DNA of 64,000 nt from Roseomonas populi (GCF_024594815.1 NZ_JANJOU010000012.1:46886-110885), one strand, 5' to 3'. Shown: positions 52,454 to 60,718, counted from the stretch's first letter. Numbers and translations are program-made. Notes: a model not told the origin generated them from the letters alone.

Positions 52454-53380
52454 GTGCCGCGCCCGGTGGTGGTCCTCACCGGCCTTTCCGGGGCGGGGAA
52501 GTCCTCTGCCCTGCGGGTGCTGGAGGATCTCGGGATGGAGACGGTGGACAACCCGCCGCTGGCCATGCTGGGCGAGCTGCTCTCCGGCACCGGGACGGGG
52601 CCGCTGGCGATCGGGGTGGATACGCGGACGCGGGGCTTCGACGCCACCGCGCTGCTGGCCGGGCTGGACGCGCTGCGGGCGCGGGGCGCGGCCTCGCCGG
52701 AGCTGGTCTTCGTGGATGCCGCCGAGGAGGTGCTGCTGCGCCGCTTCTCCGAGACGCGCAGGCGGCACCCGCTGGCGCCGGCCGGCGCGGCGGGGGGCGG
52801 CGTGGCGGACGGCATCGCGCGGGAGGCGGCCATGCTGGCCCCGCTGCGCGAGGCGGCGGATTGGGTGATCGACACCTCCGGCCTGCCCCTGCCGGAGCTG
52901 CGGCGGATGATCGAGCGGCGCTACGGCGCGGCGGGGGTGGCGGGGATGTCCGTCACGGTTGGGTCCTTCGCCTATCCGCGCGGGCTGCCGCGGGAGGCGG
53001 ACCTGGTGATCGACCTGCGCTTCCTGCGGAACCCGCATTACGACCCGGCGCTGCGGCCGATGACCGGGCGGGATGCCCCGGTGGCCGCCTATATCGAGGC
53101 GGATCCGGAGTGGGGCCCATTCTGGGGGCGCATGACGGCGCTGCTGGACCCGCTCTTGCCGGCCTATGAAACGGGGGGCAAGAAGTACCTGACGCTGGCC
53201 CTGGGTTGCACCGGCGGCAAGCACCGCTCGGTCCTCGCGGCGGAGCGGCTGGCGCGGCACCTGGCCGGGGCCGGCTGGCCGGTGGAGCTGACCCATCGGG
53301 AGCTGGGAATTCGGGAGGCGATCCCCGCCGCCGACTCCCAAGGGGCCCACCCGCACACCATATCGATGCTCAGAGCATGA
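52454..53380 (+). CDS. rapZ: RNase adapter/nucleotide-binding protein RapZ
   Basis: The 308 aa protein has a GTG start at 52454, 17 bases after hprK. It has Walker A GLSGAGKSSALRVLEDLG, VFVDAAEEVLLRRFSETRRRHPLA, and the C-terminal TLALGCTGGKHRSVLAAERLA, diagnostic of YvcJ/RapZ. It hydrolyses nucleotides and, in enterobacteria, guides RNase E to GlmZ; in this group its role is probably linked to the neighbouring PTS. Its stop overlaps an ATG of a 35-codon frame. Confidence 0.95.
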   Translation: MPRPVVVLTGLSGAGKSSALRVLEDLGMETVDNPPLAMLGELLSGTGTGPLAIGVDTRTRGFDATALLAGLDALRARGAASPELVFVDAAEEVLLRRFSETRRRHPLAPAGAAGGGVADGIAREAAMLAPLREAADWVIDTSGLPLPELRRMIERRYGAAGVAGMSVTVGSFAYPRGLPREADLVIDLRFLRNPHYDPALRPMTGRDAPVAAYIEADPEWGPFWGRMTALLDPLLPAYETGGKKYLTLALGCTGGKHRSVLAAERLARHLAGAGWPVELTHRELGIREAIPAADSQGAHPHTISMLRA

Positions 53381-53484
53381 TCGAAACCATTCCGGCCGCG
53401 CCTGCCGCGGCCCCCACCCCCATGACCATCCCCCTTTCGGCCCAACCCCGCCTGCTGCGGGCGGCCGCGCTGGACCGCCGATGA
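53377..53484 (+). CDS. 35-codon frame coupled to both neighbours
   Basis: ATG 53377 overlaps the rapZ TGA (ATGA at 53377-53380). The frame's own TGA at 53482-53484 overlaps the EIIA ATG (ATGA at 53481-53484). The peptide begins MIETIPAAPAAAPTPMTIPL and ends RAAALDRR; it is Pro/Ala-rich with no motif. It may be a translational bridge that lets ribosomes pass from rapZ to the EIIA gene across the 100-base gap, or a real small protein. No strong ribosome site is seen. Confidence 0.4.
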   Translation: MIETIPAAPAAAPTPMTIPLSAQPRLLRAAALDRR

Positions 53485-53912
53485 TCGGATTCGTCCTTGT
53501 CACCCATGGCCGCCTGGCCGAGGAGCTTCGCCTCGCCATGGAGCATGTCATGGGGCCCCAGAAGCACGTCTCGACCATCTGCATCGGTCCCGAGGACGAC
53601 ATGGAGGGCCGCCGCGGCGACATCCGCGCGGCGGTGGACCAGGTTGACCAGGGCGACGGGGTGGTGGTGCTGACCGACATGTTCGGCGGCACGCCCTCCA
53701 ACCTCGCCGCCTCCATGAAGAGCCTGTGCAACGGATCCGATTGTGGCGGGCACCAGGTTGAGGTGATCGCGGGCGTGAATTTGCCGTTGCTGGTGAAGCT
53801 GGCCCGCGTGCGCGGGACGGAGCCGCTGGCCGAGGCGGTGGACCATGCCGTGAATGCCGGGCGCAAGTACATGGCCACCGCCGGTGAGCTCTGCGGCGCG
53901 CGGCGGGGCTGA
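53481..53912 (+). CDS. Mannose-type PTS EIIA domain protein
   Basis: The 143 aa protein starts MIGFVLVTHGRLAEEL with phosphorylatable His9. It has VVVLTDMFGGTPSNLAASMK, the fold core of mannose-family EIIA. It takes phosphate from HPr but has no EIIB/EIIC partner in the window, so it acts as a regulator, possibly towards HprK. It is 16 bases upstream of ptsH in the same operon. Confidence 0.93.
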   Translation: MIGFVLVTHGRLAEELRLAMEHVMGPQKHVSTICIGPEDDMEGRRGDIRAAVDQVDQGDGVVVLTDMFGGTPSNLAASMKSLCNGSDCGGHQVEVIAGVNLPLLVKLARVRGTEPLAEAVDHAVNAGRKYMATAGELCGARRG

Positions 53913-53928
53913 GGGGGAGAGGAAAGCG

Positions 53929-54261
53929 ATGAGCGGGAACACCACGTCTGCGCCGAAGCTTTCGGGGGCACCGAAGCCGGAGGGCGCGCCCATGCCGCTG
54001 CGACGCAGCCTCGTGATCCGCAACCAGCGCGGCCTGCACGCGCGCGCCGCCGCGAAGCTGGTGACGCTGGCGGAGAAGCACTGCTCCTGCCTGTCCGTCT
54101 CGCATGGGGGGCAGACGGTGCCGGCCTGCTCCATCATGGGGCTGATGATGCTCGGCGCGGGCAAGGGTGCCACGATCGTGCTGGAGGCCGAGGGCTGGGA
54201 TGCGCGGGAGGCGCTGGACGAGGTGGCCGCGCTGATCGAGGCTGGCTTCCACGAGGACTGA
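53929..54261 (+). CDS. ptsH: PTS phosphocarrier HPr with N-terminal extension
   Basis: The product is 110 aa from ATG 53929 with GGGGGAGAGG upstream. HPr proper begins about residue 23: RRSLVIRNQRGLHARAAAKLVTLAE holds His37, the phosphate acceptor from EI. CSIMGLMMLGAGKG holds Ser68, the HprK target. The 20-residue Pro/Ser/Lys start is an extra tail. HPr passes phosphate to EIIA and is the switch protein of the regulatory PTS. Confidence 0.94.
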   Translation: MSGNTTSAPKLSGAPKPEGAPMPLRRSLVIRNQRGLHARAAAKLVTLAEKHCSCLSVSHGGQTVPACSIMGLMMLGAGKGATIVLEAEGWDAREALDEVAALIEAGFHED

Positions 54262-54284
54262 CGGGCTTCGCGCCCGCTGTTGAG

Positions 54285-54300
54285 GGCCGCTGGCGCGGCC
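54285..54300 (+). terminator. Hairpin between ptsH and ptsI
   Basis: GGCCGC (54285-54290) pairs with GCGGCC (54295-54300) around a TGGC loop in the 70-base gap between ptsH and ptsI. There is no T-tract. It probably adjusts the ratio of HPr to EI rather than stopping transcription (inference). Confidence 0.35.
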
Positions 54301-54331
54301 AGCCCCGGCAGGAGGCCGGGATGGAGGATTG

Positions 54332-56245
54332 ATGAAGACGGACGGACCTGCCGCACCGCGCCCCACGGACGGAAAGTCCGGGGAGATGCGCGACGGCAAG
54401 TCCGCCGAGGGGAAGGCCCCCGAGAAGGCCGCCGAGCTGAAGGCGGCCGAGGCGCGCAAGAGCGGGCGGCGGGCGCGCGAGCTGACGATCAAGGGCATCG
54501 CCATCTCCCCCGGTGTCGCCATCGGGCCGGTCTTCGACGTGGATGCGGCCCCGGCGGCCGCGCCCCGCCGCGCCATCAAGGAGGCGCAGGTGGAGGGGGA
54601 GAGGAACCGGCTGACAGAGGCCGTCTCCACCTCCCGCAAGCAGGTGGGCAAGCTGAAGTCACGGCTGGCGATCCTGCCCGAGGAGGCGCAGGAGGAGCTG
54701 GAGCCGCTGCTGGACGCCTATGCGATGATGCTGGGCGAGAGCCGGCTGATCCGCGGGGCGCGCAAGCGGATCGAGGCGGAGCTGCTCTCGGCCGAGACGG
54801 CGGTGAGCGACGAGGCGGACGCGATCGCGGGCGCCATCCTGGCCGCCAAGGACGACGACAAGGCCGGGCTGCGGCGCCGCGCGGGCGAGGTGCACGAGAT
54901 CGCGCGCCGCCTGACGCGCAACCTCACGCAATCCGGGTTCCGCTCCTTCAAGGAGGTGCCGGAGGGCTCCATCCTCGTGGCGGAGGAGCTGACGCCGGCG
55001 GATGCGGCGCTGCTCGATCCCTCCCGCATCGCCGGGGTGGCGACTGAGGAGGGCGGGGCGGACGGGCACACGGCCATCATGCTGCGGGCGCTCGGCATTC
55101 CGAGCGTGCTGGGGCTACCCGGGCTGACCAATGCGCTGGCGCGCGGCGACCAGGCGGTGCTGGACGGGCGCGCGGGCACGATCGTGCTGCGGCCGGGCCG
55201 GGAGGCGGTGGCCGAGGGGCGCCAGGGGATCGCGGCCTATGCGCGGGAGCGCACGCGGCTGGGGAAGCTGCGGCGCCTGCCCTCCGTGACCACCGACGGC
55301 GAGGAGATGGAACTCCAGGCGAACCTGGAGATCCCGGCGGAGCTGCCGCTGATCGCCCAGGCCGGTGCAGCCGGGATCGGGCTGCTGCGGACCGAGTTCC
55401 TGTTCATGAACCGCCAGGGCCTGCCGGACGAGGAGGCGCATTTCGAGGCCTATCGCCAGATCGTGGAGGGCACGGACGGGGCGGGCGTGACCATCCGCGT
55501 GCTGGACTGGGGCGGCGAGAAGGACATGGAGGCGCTGGCCGAGGGGGTGGAGCCCTTCCATGCCGGGCCGAACCCGGCGTTGGGCCTGCGCGGCATCCGC
55601 ATGCTGCTGCGGCGGCCGGAGCTGCTGGAGGTGCAGTTCGCGGCCATCCTGCGCGTGGCGGCCATGGGGCCGGTGCGTGTGCTGCTTCCGATGGTGACGA
55701 TCCCCGAGGAGGTGCGGGAGGCGCGGGAGATCTACGACCGCGTGGTGAAGCGCGTGCGGCGCCGCGGCGTGGCCCTGCCGGAGAAGCTGCCGCCGCTGGG
55801 CGCGATGATCGAGACGCCGGGCGCGGCGCTGGCGGCGGACGCCATCGCGCTGGAGGCGGATTTCTTCGCGATCGGCACCAACGACCTGGCCATGTACACG
55901 CTGGCGGTGGACCGGGCGGAGGCGGAGGTCGCCCACCTGTACGACCCCTTGCACCCGGCTGTGCTGCGGCTGATCCAGTTCGCGACGGAGGCGGCGCTGC
56001 GGCTGCGGATGCCGGTTTCTGTGTGCGGGGAGATGGCGGGGAATCCCCGGCTGGTGCCGCTGCTGATGGGGCTGGGGCTGCGCAGCCTTTCCATGAACGC
56101 CAGTGCCATCCCGCGGGTGAAGCAGATGGTGCGGAGCCTGAACGTGGACGACTGCGCCCGCTTCGCGCGGCGGGTGATGGAGCAGAGCGACCCGAAGCGG
56201 ATCCAGGAGCTGGTGATGGAGTTCCTGCCCGGGGAGAAGGGCTGA
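54332..56245 (+). CDS. ptsI: PTS enzyme I with charged N-terminal extension
   Basis: The 637 aa protein has a 50-residue Lys/Ala/Glu/Asp-rich start (KSAEGKAPEKAAELKAAEAR). The EI proper then begins ELTIKGIAISPGVAIGPVF. The phosphohistidine is His246 in GGADGHTAIMLRALG. The C-terminal PEP-binding barrel has GIGLLRTEFLFMNR, GTNDLAMYTLAVDR and VCGEMAGNPRLVPLL. It transfers phosphate from PEP to HPr and starts the cascade. The N-terminal extension is not present in EI of enterobacteria. Confidence 0.95.
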   Translation: MKTDGPAAPRPTDGKSGEMRDGKSAEGKAPEKAAELKAAEARKSGRRARELTIKGIAISPGVAIGPVFDVDAAPAAAPRRAIKEAQVEGERNRLTEAVSTSRKQVGKLKSRLAILPEEAQEELEPLLDAYAMMLGESRLIRGARKRIEAELLSAETAVSDEADAIAGAILAAKDDDKAGLRRRAGEVHEIARRLTRNLTQSGFRSFKEVPEGSILVAEELTPADAALLDPSRIAGVATEEGGADGHTAIMLRALGIPSVLGLPGLTNALARGDQAVLDGRAGTIVLRPGREAVAEGRQGIAAYARERTRLGKLRRLPSVTTDGEEMELQANLEIPAELPLIAQAGAAGIGLLRTEFLFMNRQGLPDEEAHFEAYRQIVEGTDGAGVTIRVLDWGGEKDMEALAEGVEPFHAGPNPALGLRGIRMLLRRPELLEVQFAAILRVAAMGPVRVLLPMVTIPEEVREAREIYDRVVKRVRRRGVALPEKLPPLGAMIETPGAALAADAIALEADFFAIGTNDLAMYTLAVDRAEAEVAHLYDPLHPAVLRLIQFATEAALRLRMPVSVCGEMAGNPRLVPLLMGLGLRSLSMNASAIPRVKQMVRSLNVDDCARFARRVMEQSDPKRIQELVMEFLPGEKG

Positions 56246-56314
56246 CGGGGCAACGATGGCCTAGTGCCCTGACGCCGCGCGCGATCCGTGCCACTTTCGG
56301 GGCCTGGATCGCGG

Positions 56315-56332
56315 GGCCGGGGCGCCCCGGCC
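56315..56332. terminator. Perfect 18-base palindrome after ptsI
   Basis: GGCCGGGGCGCCCCGGCC is a perfect palindrome 70 bases after the ptsI stop and 23 bases before the Rieske oxygenase ATG. It can form a very stable hairpin without a T-tract. Its place suggests the end of the PTS operon or a block at the oxygenase start. Confidence 0.45.
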
Positions 56333-56354
56333 GGGTCCTAGGAAGCGAGGTTCA

Positions 56355-57440
56355 ATGGATCAGGGCTTGTCTGTCGTCCCGGAGGCCCGCAACGGGCGCG
56401 ACCGGGAACGGGACCTGCGACGCGTCGGCGTGCACAGGGACTACTGGTATCCCCTGGCCTGGTCCACGGAGCTGAAGCCGGGCAAGGCGCTGGCCGTGGG
56501 CTTCGCAGGCGATCCGATCGTGCTGGTGCGGCCGAAGCAGGGGCCGGTCTTTGCGCTGGAGGACCGCTGCGCCCACCGGCAGGTGCTGCTGAGCAAGGGG
56601 GTGGTGGAGGGCTGCGCGATCCGCTGCGGCTACCACGGCTGGGCCTATGACCAGTCCGGGCAGTGCACGGACGTTCCCTATCTCGGCAAGGGGAAGCTGC
56701 CCAACGGCGTGCGCGCCTATCCCTGCCGCGAGGTGGAGGGGCTGATCCTGGTCTTCCCCGGCGATCCGGCGCTGGCGGATTCCGTGCCGCTGCCCGGGCT
56801 CGGTTCGGTCGCGAACCCCGCCTACAAGACGCGGCGCTTCGGGCGCGAGGTGGGCTGCCACTACAGCTTCATGCATGAGAACCTGATGGACATGAACCAT
56901 CAGTTCCTGCACCGGAAGCAGATGGGGAACATGGTCCCGCGCTACATGGGCGGGGCCAAGGGCGAGGACTTCGTCGAGGCGCGCTACACCTTTTCCCGCG
57001 TCGGCGGGAAGCAGCCCTGGGCGGAGGCGGCGATCTTCGGGGAGCGCCGGGCGGTCGGGACCGAGGCCTCCACCGCGCAGAAGGACCTGATGACGATCCG
57101 GACGGAGTATCCGTACCAGACCTTGCGCATCCAGACCGGGGACGACGCGCCGGTGATGGATCTGTGGATCTCCTACGTGCCGACCGACGCGGAGCAGAAG
57201 CGGAACCGCACCTTCGGCCTGCTCTCCATCAAGAAGCCGAAGATCCCCGGGCTGCTGGAGGCGGGCTGGCCGATCCTGATCCTCTTCACCGAGCGGATCT
57301 TCAAGGAGGACCGCGAGATCGTGGAGATGGAGCAGGCCGCCCACGACGCGCAGGGGGAGGACTGGAACCAGGAGGTCTTCCCGGTGATCCGCAACCTGCG
57401 GACGCTGCTTCGGGAGCGCGGCGGAGAGACGATCGGGTAG
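56355..57440 (+). CDS. Rieske non-haem iron oxygenase, large-subunit type
   Basis: The 361 aa protein has a Rieske [2Fe-2S] centre: Cys72-x-His74 and Cys91-x2-His94 in CAHRQVLL and CGYHGWAYD. The catalytic domain has ENLMDMNHQFLH, matching the mononuclear iron Asp/His pattern. It resembles phthalate-type or vanillate O-demethylase oxygenases. It needs a reductase that is not adjacent. It follows the PTS operon but is separate from it. The substrate is unknown. Confidence 0.9.
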   Translation: MDQGLSVVPEARNGRDRERDLRRVGVHRDYWYPLAWSTELKPGKALAVGFAGDPIVLVRPKQGPVFALEDRCAHRQVLLSKGVVEGCAIRCGYHGWAYDQSGQCTDVPYLGKGKLPNGVRAYPCREVEGLILVFPGDPALADSVPLPGLGSVANPAYKTRRFGREVGCHYSFMHENLMDMNHQFLHRKQMGNMVPRYMGGAKGEDFVEARYTFSRVGGKQPWAEAAIFGERRAVGTEASTAQKDLMTIRTEYPYQTLRIQTGDDAPVMDLWISYVPTDAEQKRNRTFGLLSIKKPKIPGLLEAGWPILILFTERIFKEDREIVEMEQAAHDAQGEDWNQEVFPVIRNLRTLLRERGGETIG

Positions 57441-57450
57441 GTTCCGGGTG

Positions 57451-57714
57451 GCCCCAGGGGGCGCTGCCCCCTGGACCCTCGGGCAAACGCGCAGCGTTTG
57501 TCCCGAGCCAAGGGCCTGAGGCCCTTGTATCCCCATCTGGCTACCGCTGCGCCGTCCTGACGCGGGGTCTCGGCGTGAAGGGCTCTTTCCTGCCCTTGCA
57601 GTCGCCTCGGCTCCATGAGCCGAGGCGCACCGTCAGCGAAGTGATTCCAACTTCCAAAAGAAGATGATGGTGAGGGGTCCGGGGAGAGGAAGAATTCCTT
57701 CTTCCTCTCCCTGG
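57451..57714 (+). repeat. Dispersed multi-hairpin element, copy C
   Basis: Copy C fills nearly all of the 295-base gap between the convergent Rieske oxygenase and oxalate decarboxylase genes. Hairpin 1 is CCAGGGGGC (57454-57462)/GCCCCCTGG (57466-57474). Hairpin 2 is CAAGGGCC-TGA-GGCCCTTG (57509-57527). Hairpin 3 is GCCTCGGCT (57604-57612)/AGCCGAGGC (57618-57626). The distal stem GGGAGAGGAAGAA (57682-57694)/TTCTTCCTCTCCC (57699-57711) matches copy B. It is the most complete copy. Confidence 0.82.
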
Positions 57715-57735
57715 CCACGGACCACCATCGCAGGA

Positions 57736-58968
57736 TCAGGCCGGCACCACCGGCGACTTGTCGCGCTTCAGCGCCTTCATGACCTGGTCGTCCAGCTTCA
57801 GGTGCGACTGGAGCAACTGCGGTGGCGTCAGCGCCATCCACTGGTTCAGCGAGAAGTCGGCGTAATAGTCGCTGCGGAACATCTCGAGGAAGCGCAGCGG
57901 GGTGGTGCCGGTGTTCTCGATATAGTGGCCGGTGGCGAAGGGGACGTAGCCGACGTCGCCCGCCGCGAAGTCGAAGGTGCGGGCCTGGCCGGAGGCGGCG
58001 AAGACGCCCATGCGGCCCTGGCCTTCGATGTAGTACTGCCACTCGTTCGTGTTGGGGTGCCAGTGCAGCTCGCGCAGGCCGCCGGGCTCCAGCTCCACCA
58101 GCGCGGCGGCGATGGTCTTGGAGGCTTTGAAGACCGAGGAGTCGGTGATGCGGACGGTGCCGCTGCGCGTGCGGATCGGGTCCTGCGCGAGCATGCGGTG
58201 GCTGAAGTTCGCGTCCGAGGGAACCTGCGGGACGGGCATGCGGTCCGCGTCCAGCGGGCCGGGGAGCGGGGCCTTGAAGATGTAGAGTTCGTCGGGGCTC
58301 GGCGTGTGGCCGAAGAGGTTGGCGGGGACGCCGAAGTTCTTGCCCAGCACCTCGGGCGGCACGCGGCGGAACCAGTCGCTGATGAGGAAGGTGCTGTCCT
58401 CGTCGAAATGGCCGTCATCGAAGACGAGGAGGAACTCGCAGCCGTCCTCGCCGAGGCCCTGGATGGAGTGCGGGGTGCCGCCGGGGAAGTACCAGAGGTC
58501 GCCGACGCCGACATCGTCCACGAACTGGCGACCCTGCGCGTCGATGGCGGTGATGCGGGCGCGGCCGTAGAGCATGTAGGCCCACTCCGCTTCCTTGTGC
58601 CAGTGGAGCTCCCGCACGCCGCTGGCGTTGAGGCGCATGTTCACGCCGGCGATGTCGTTGGAAACGCCGAGCTCGCGCACCGTGACCTGGCGGGTCCAGC
58701 CGCCGCTCTCCTGCCGCACATGGGCATCGGCGTAGGAGAAGCGGAGGTTGGGCAGGGTGCCGTGATCGGTGGCAGGCGGGTTGAGCATGTCCGGGTTGGC
58801 CCGGTCTCGCGCGAGGTTGCGCGGGCCGGGATCGGTGCCGCCGCGCCCGGGGCCGCGGCTGGGCTGCGGGGCGCCGTCCGGGCTCTGGGCACGTGCCAGG
58901 GCCGGGGCGAGGGCTCCCGCCGCGGCGGCGCTGGCGATCATGGCGCGGCGGGATACCGGATCGGTCAT
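57736..58968 (-). CDS. oxdC: Exported bicupin oxalate decarboxylase
   Basis: The 410 aa protein has a twin-arginine-like signal ([22 protein letters not shown]). Two cupin domains each keep the Mn site: HWHKEAEWAYMLYG with PGGTPHSIQG, and HWHPNTNEWQYYIEG with ATGHYIENTG, plus Glu in LRFLEMF. The lid region reads FDEDSTFLISDW, keeping the Glu and Ser-Thr of the OxdC SENST lid, so decarboxylase (oxalate to formate and CO2) is favoured over oxidase. Export to the periplasm is a difference from Bacillus OxdC. Copy C and the Rieske gene are convergent to it. Confidence 0.9.
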   Translation of the reverse strand: MTDPVSRRAMIASAAAAGALAPALARAQSPDGAPQPSRGPGRGGTDPGPRNLARDRANPDMLNPPATDHGTLPNLRFSYADAHVRQESGGWTRQVTVRELGVSNDIAGVNMRLNASGVRELHWHKEAEWAYMLYGRARITAIDAQGRQFVDDVGVGDLWYFPGGTPHSIQGLGEDGCEFLLVFDDGHFDEDSTFLISDWFRRVPPEVLGKNFGVPANLFGHTPSPDELYIFKAPLPGPLDADRMPVPQVPSDANFSHRMLAQDPIRTRSGTVRITDSSVFKASKTIAAALVELEPGGLRELHWHPNTNEWQYYIEGQGRMGVFAASGQARTFDFAAGDVGYVPFATGHYIENTGTTPLRFLEMFRSDYYADFSLNQWMALTPPQLLQSHLKLDDQVMKALKRDKSPVVPA

Positions 58969-59097
58969 TGGGGGTCGCTTTCGCTCGCTGTTCAGGTTCT
59001 CGGTGCGCGGCCCGCGGCCGTGCCGTCCTGATGGGGGGAGCGGCGGATGACGCTTCCATGGGCGAACGGATGAGGTTCAGGCCATGAAAAACACGGA

Positions 59098-59140
59098 TTG
59101 GTGCAGTGCATTCAGAATGACATAAACATATCCTGATATG
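59098..59140 (+). promoter_or_regulatory. ahcY promoter with overlapping palindromic operator
   Basis: A sigma-70-like -35 TTGGTG (59098-59103), a 17-base spacer and a -10 CATAAA (59121-59126) precede ahcY. Immediately after, CATATC-CT-GATATG (59127-59140) is a perfect inverted repeat covering the expected start of transcription. That is the position for a repressor. ArsR-family regulators such as SahR control SAH recycling genes in proteobacteria, but whether this palindrome fits their consensus was not checked. The local sequence is clearly AT-richer than its surroundings. Confidence 0.65.
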
Positions 59141-59209
59141 GCTTATCCACTTGGCCTGGGGTGCCCTCCCGTGATACGCGCCTTCCCGATTCCGGAAGGC
59201 CCGCCAGAC

Positions 59210-60625
59210 ATGCCCGATACCCTGCCCCCGAAGACTGACTACGTCGTCGCCGACCTCTCCCTCGCCCAGTGGGGCCGCAAGGAGATCGAGATGGCCGAGG
59301 ATGAGATGCCCGGCCTGATGGCGACCCGCCGCGAGTACGGGAACAGCCAGCCGCTGAAGGGCGCCCGCATTGCCGGCTGCCTGCACATGACGATCCAGAC
59401 GGCCGTGCTGATCGAGACGCTGAAGGCGCTGGGCGCGGACGTGCGCTGGTCCTCCTGCAACATCTTCTCCACGCAGGATCATGCGGCGGCGGCGATCGCC
59501 GCTTCCGGCACCCCGGTTTTCGCCATCAAAGGCGAGAGCCTGGAGGATTACTGGAACTACGTGCGCCGCACCCTCGAGTGGGCGGACGGCGGGGAGCCGA
59601 ACCTGCTGCTGGACGATGGCGGCGACATGACGCTGCTGGTCCATTACGGGCTGCGGGCGGAGCAGGGCGACATCGCCTTCCTCGACAAGGCGACGAACGA
59701 GGAGGAGACGGTGTTCTTCGCCCTCATCAAGCGCACGCTGACCGAGAAGCCGGGCTGGTTCGCCAAGCTGGCGGCCTCCATCAAGGGCGTGTCGGAGGAG
59801 ACGACGACGGGCGTGCACCGCCTCTACGTGATGGCGAAGGAGGGCAAGCTGCTCTTCCCCGCGATCAACGTGAACGACAGCGTAACCAAGTCGAAGTTCG
59901 ACAACCTCTACGGCTGCCGCGAGTCCCTGGTGGACGGCATCCGCCGCGGCACGGACGTGATGATGGCCGGCAAGATCGCCTGCATCGCCGGCTACGGCGA
60001 CGTGGGCAAGGGCTCGGCCGCCTCCCTCCGCAACGCGGGCTGCCGCGTGATGGTGACGGAGGTCGATCCGATCTGCGCGCTGCAGGCGGCGATGGAGGGC
60101 TATGACGTCGTGACGATGGAGGAGGCCGCCCCGCGCGCCGACATCTTCGTGACGGCCACCGGCAATGTGGACGTGATCACCGCCGACCACATGCGCGCGA
60201 TGAAGCATCGCGCGATCGTCTGCAACATCGGCCACTTCGACAGCGAGATCCAGGTGGCGGCGCTGCGCAACTACAAGTGGACGAACATCAAGCCGCAGGT
60301 GGACGAGATCGAGTTCCCCGACGGGAAGAAGATCACGCTGCTCTCCGAGGGGCGGCTGGTGAACCTGGGCAACGCCACGGGTCACCCCTCCTTCGTGATG
60401 TCCGCCTCCTTCACCAACCAGACGCTGGCGCAGATCGAGCTGTGGACGAACGGCGCGGCCTACGGGAAGCAGGTCTATACCCTGCCGAAGCACCTGGATG
60501 AGAAGGTGGCCTTCCTGCACCTGGAGAAGGTGGGCGCGAAGCTGACGAAGCTGACCCAGCAGCAGGCCGAGTATATCGGCGTGGCGCAGCAGGGGCCTTT
60601 CAAGGCCGAGTTGTACCGCTACTGA
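59210..60625 (+). CDS. ahcY: S-adenosylhomocysteine hydrolase
   Basis: The product is 471 aa from ATG 59210 with GGAAGG about twelve bases before; the frame extends upstream but only this start gives the family beginning. Blocks: [47 protein letters not shown], the NAD-binding [28 protein letters not shown], and the C-terminal KAELYRY. It splits SAH to adenosine and homocysteine using bound NAD, keeping methylation running. A strong terminator follows. Confidence 0.97.
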   Translation: MPDTLPPKTDYVVADLSLAQWGRKEIEMAEDEMPGLMATRREYGNSQPLKGARIAGCLHMTIQTAVLIETLKALGADVRWSSCNIFSTQDHAAAAIAASGTPVFAIKGESLEDYWNYVRRTLEWADGGEPNLLLDDGGDMTLLVHYGLRAEQGDIAFLDKATNEEETVFFALIKRTLTEKPGWFAKLAASIKGVSEETTTGVHRLYVMAKEGKLLFPAINVNDSVTKSKFDNLYGCRESLVDGIRRGTDVMMAGKIACIAGYGDVGKGSAASLRNAGCRVMVTEVDPICALQAAMEGYDVVTMEEAAPRADIFVTATGNVDVITADHMRAMKHRAIVCNIGHFDSEIQVAALRNYKWTNIKPQVDEIEFPDGKKITLLSEGRLVNLGNATGHPSFVMSASFTNQTLAQIELWTNGAAYGKQVYTLPKHLDEKVAFLHLEKVGAKLTKLTQQQAEYIGVAQQGPFKAELYRY

Positions 60626-60646
60626 GCCGGGCGCGAGCCCTGGTTC

Positions 60647-60688
60647 GAGCCCGGGGGGAGGGAACTCCCCCCGGGCTCTTTTTGTTTT
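60647..60688 (+). terminator. Rho-independent terminator of ahcY
   Basis: GAGCCCGGGGGGAG (60647-60660) and CTCCCCCCGGGCTC (60665-60678) form a perfect 14-bp stem with a GGAA loop. TTTTTGTTTT follows at once (60679-60688). It begins 21 bases after the ahcY stop and is the only textbook intrinsic terminator seen in the window. Confidence 0.92.
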
Positions 60689-60701
60689 CCGACTGTGGCG
60701 C

Positions 60702-60718
60702 ACAAACCAAGGGTTTGT
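60702..60718. promoter_or_regulatory. Short inverted repeat upstream of ftsK
   Basis: ACAAACC (60702-60708) and GGTTTGT (60712-60718) form a 7-bp inverted repeat with a 3-base spacer, 42 bases before the ftsK ATG. It may be an operator for ftsK or part of its promoter. The TTAA at 60741-60744 nearby is isolated. Confidence 0.35.

Noticed and set aside
58969..59209. SAH or SAM riboswitch upstream of ahcY
   Set aside because: I looked for the paired helices and conserved loops but saw only a promoter and a short palindrome; the leader after the start site has no clear aptamer.
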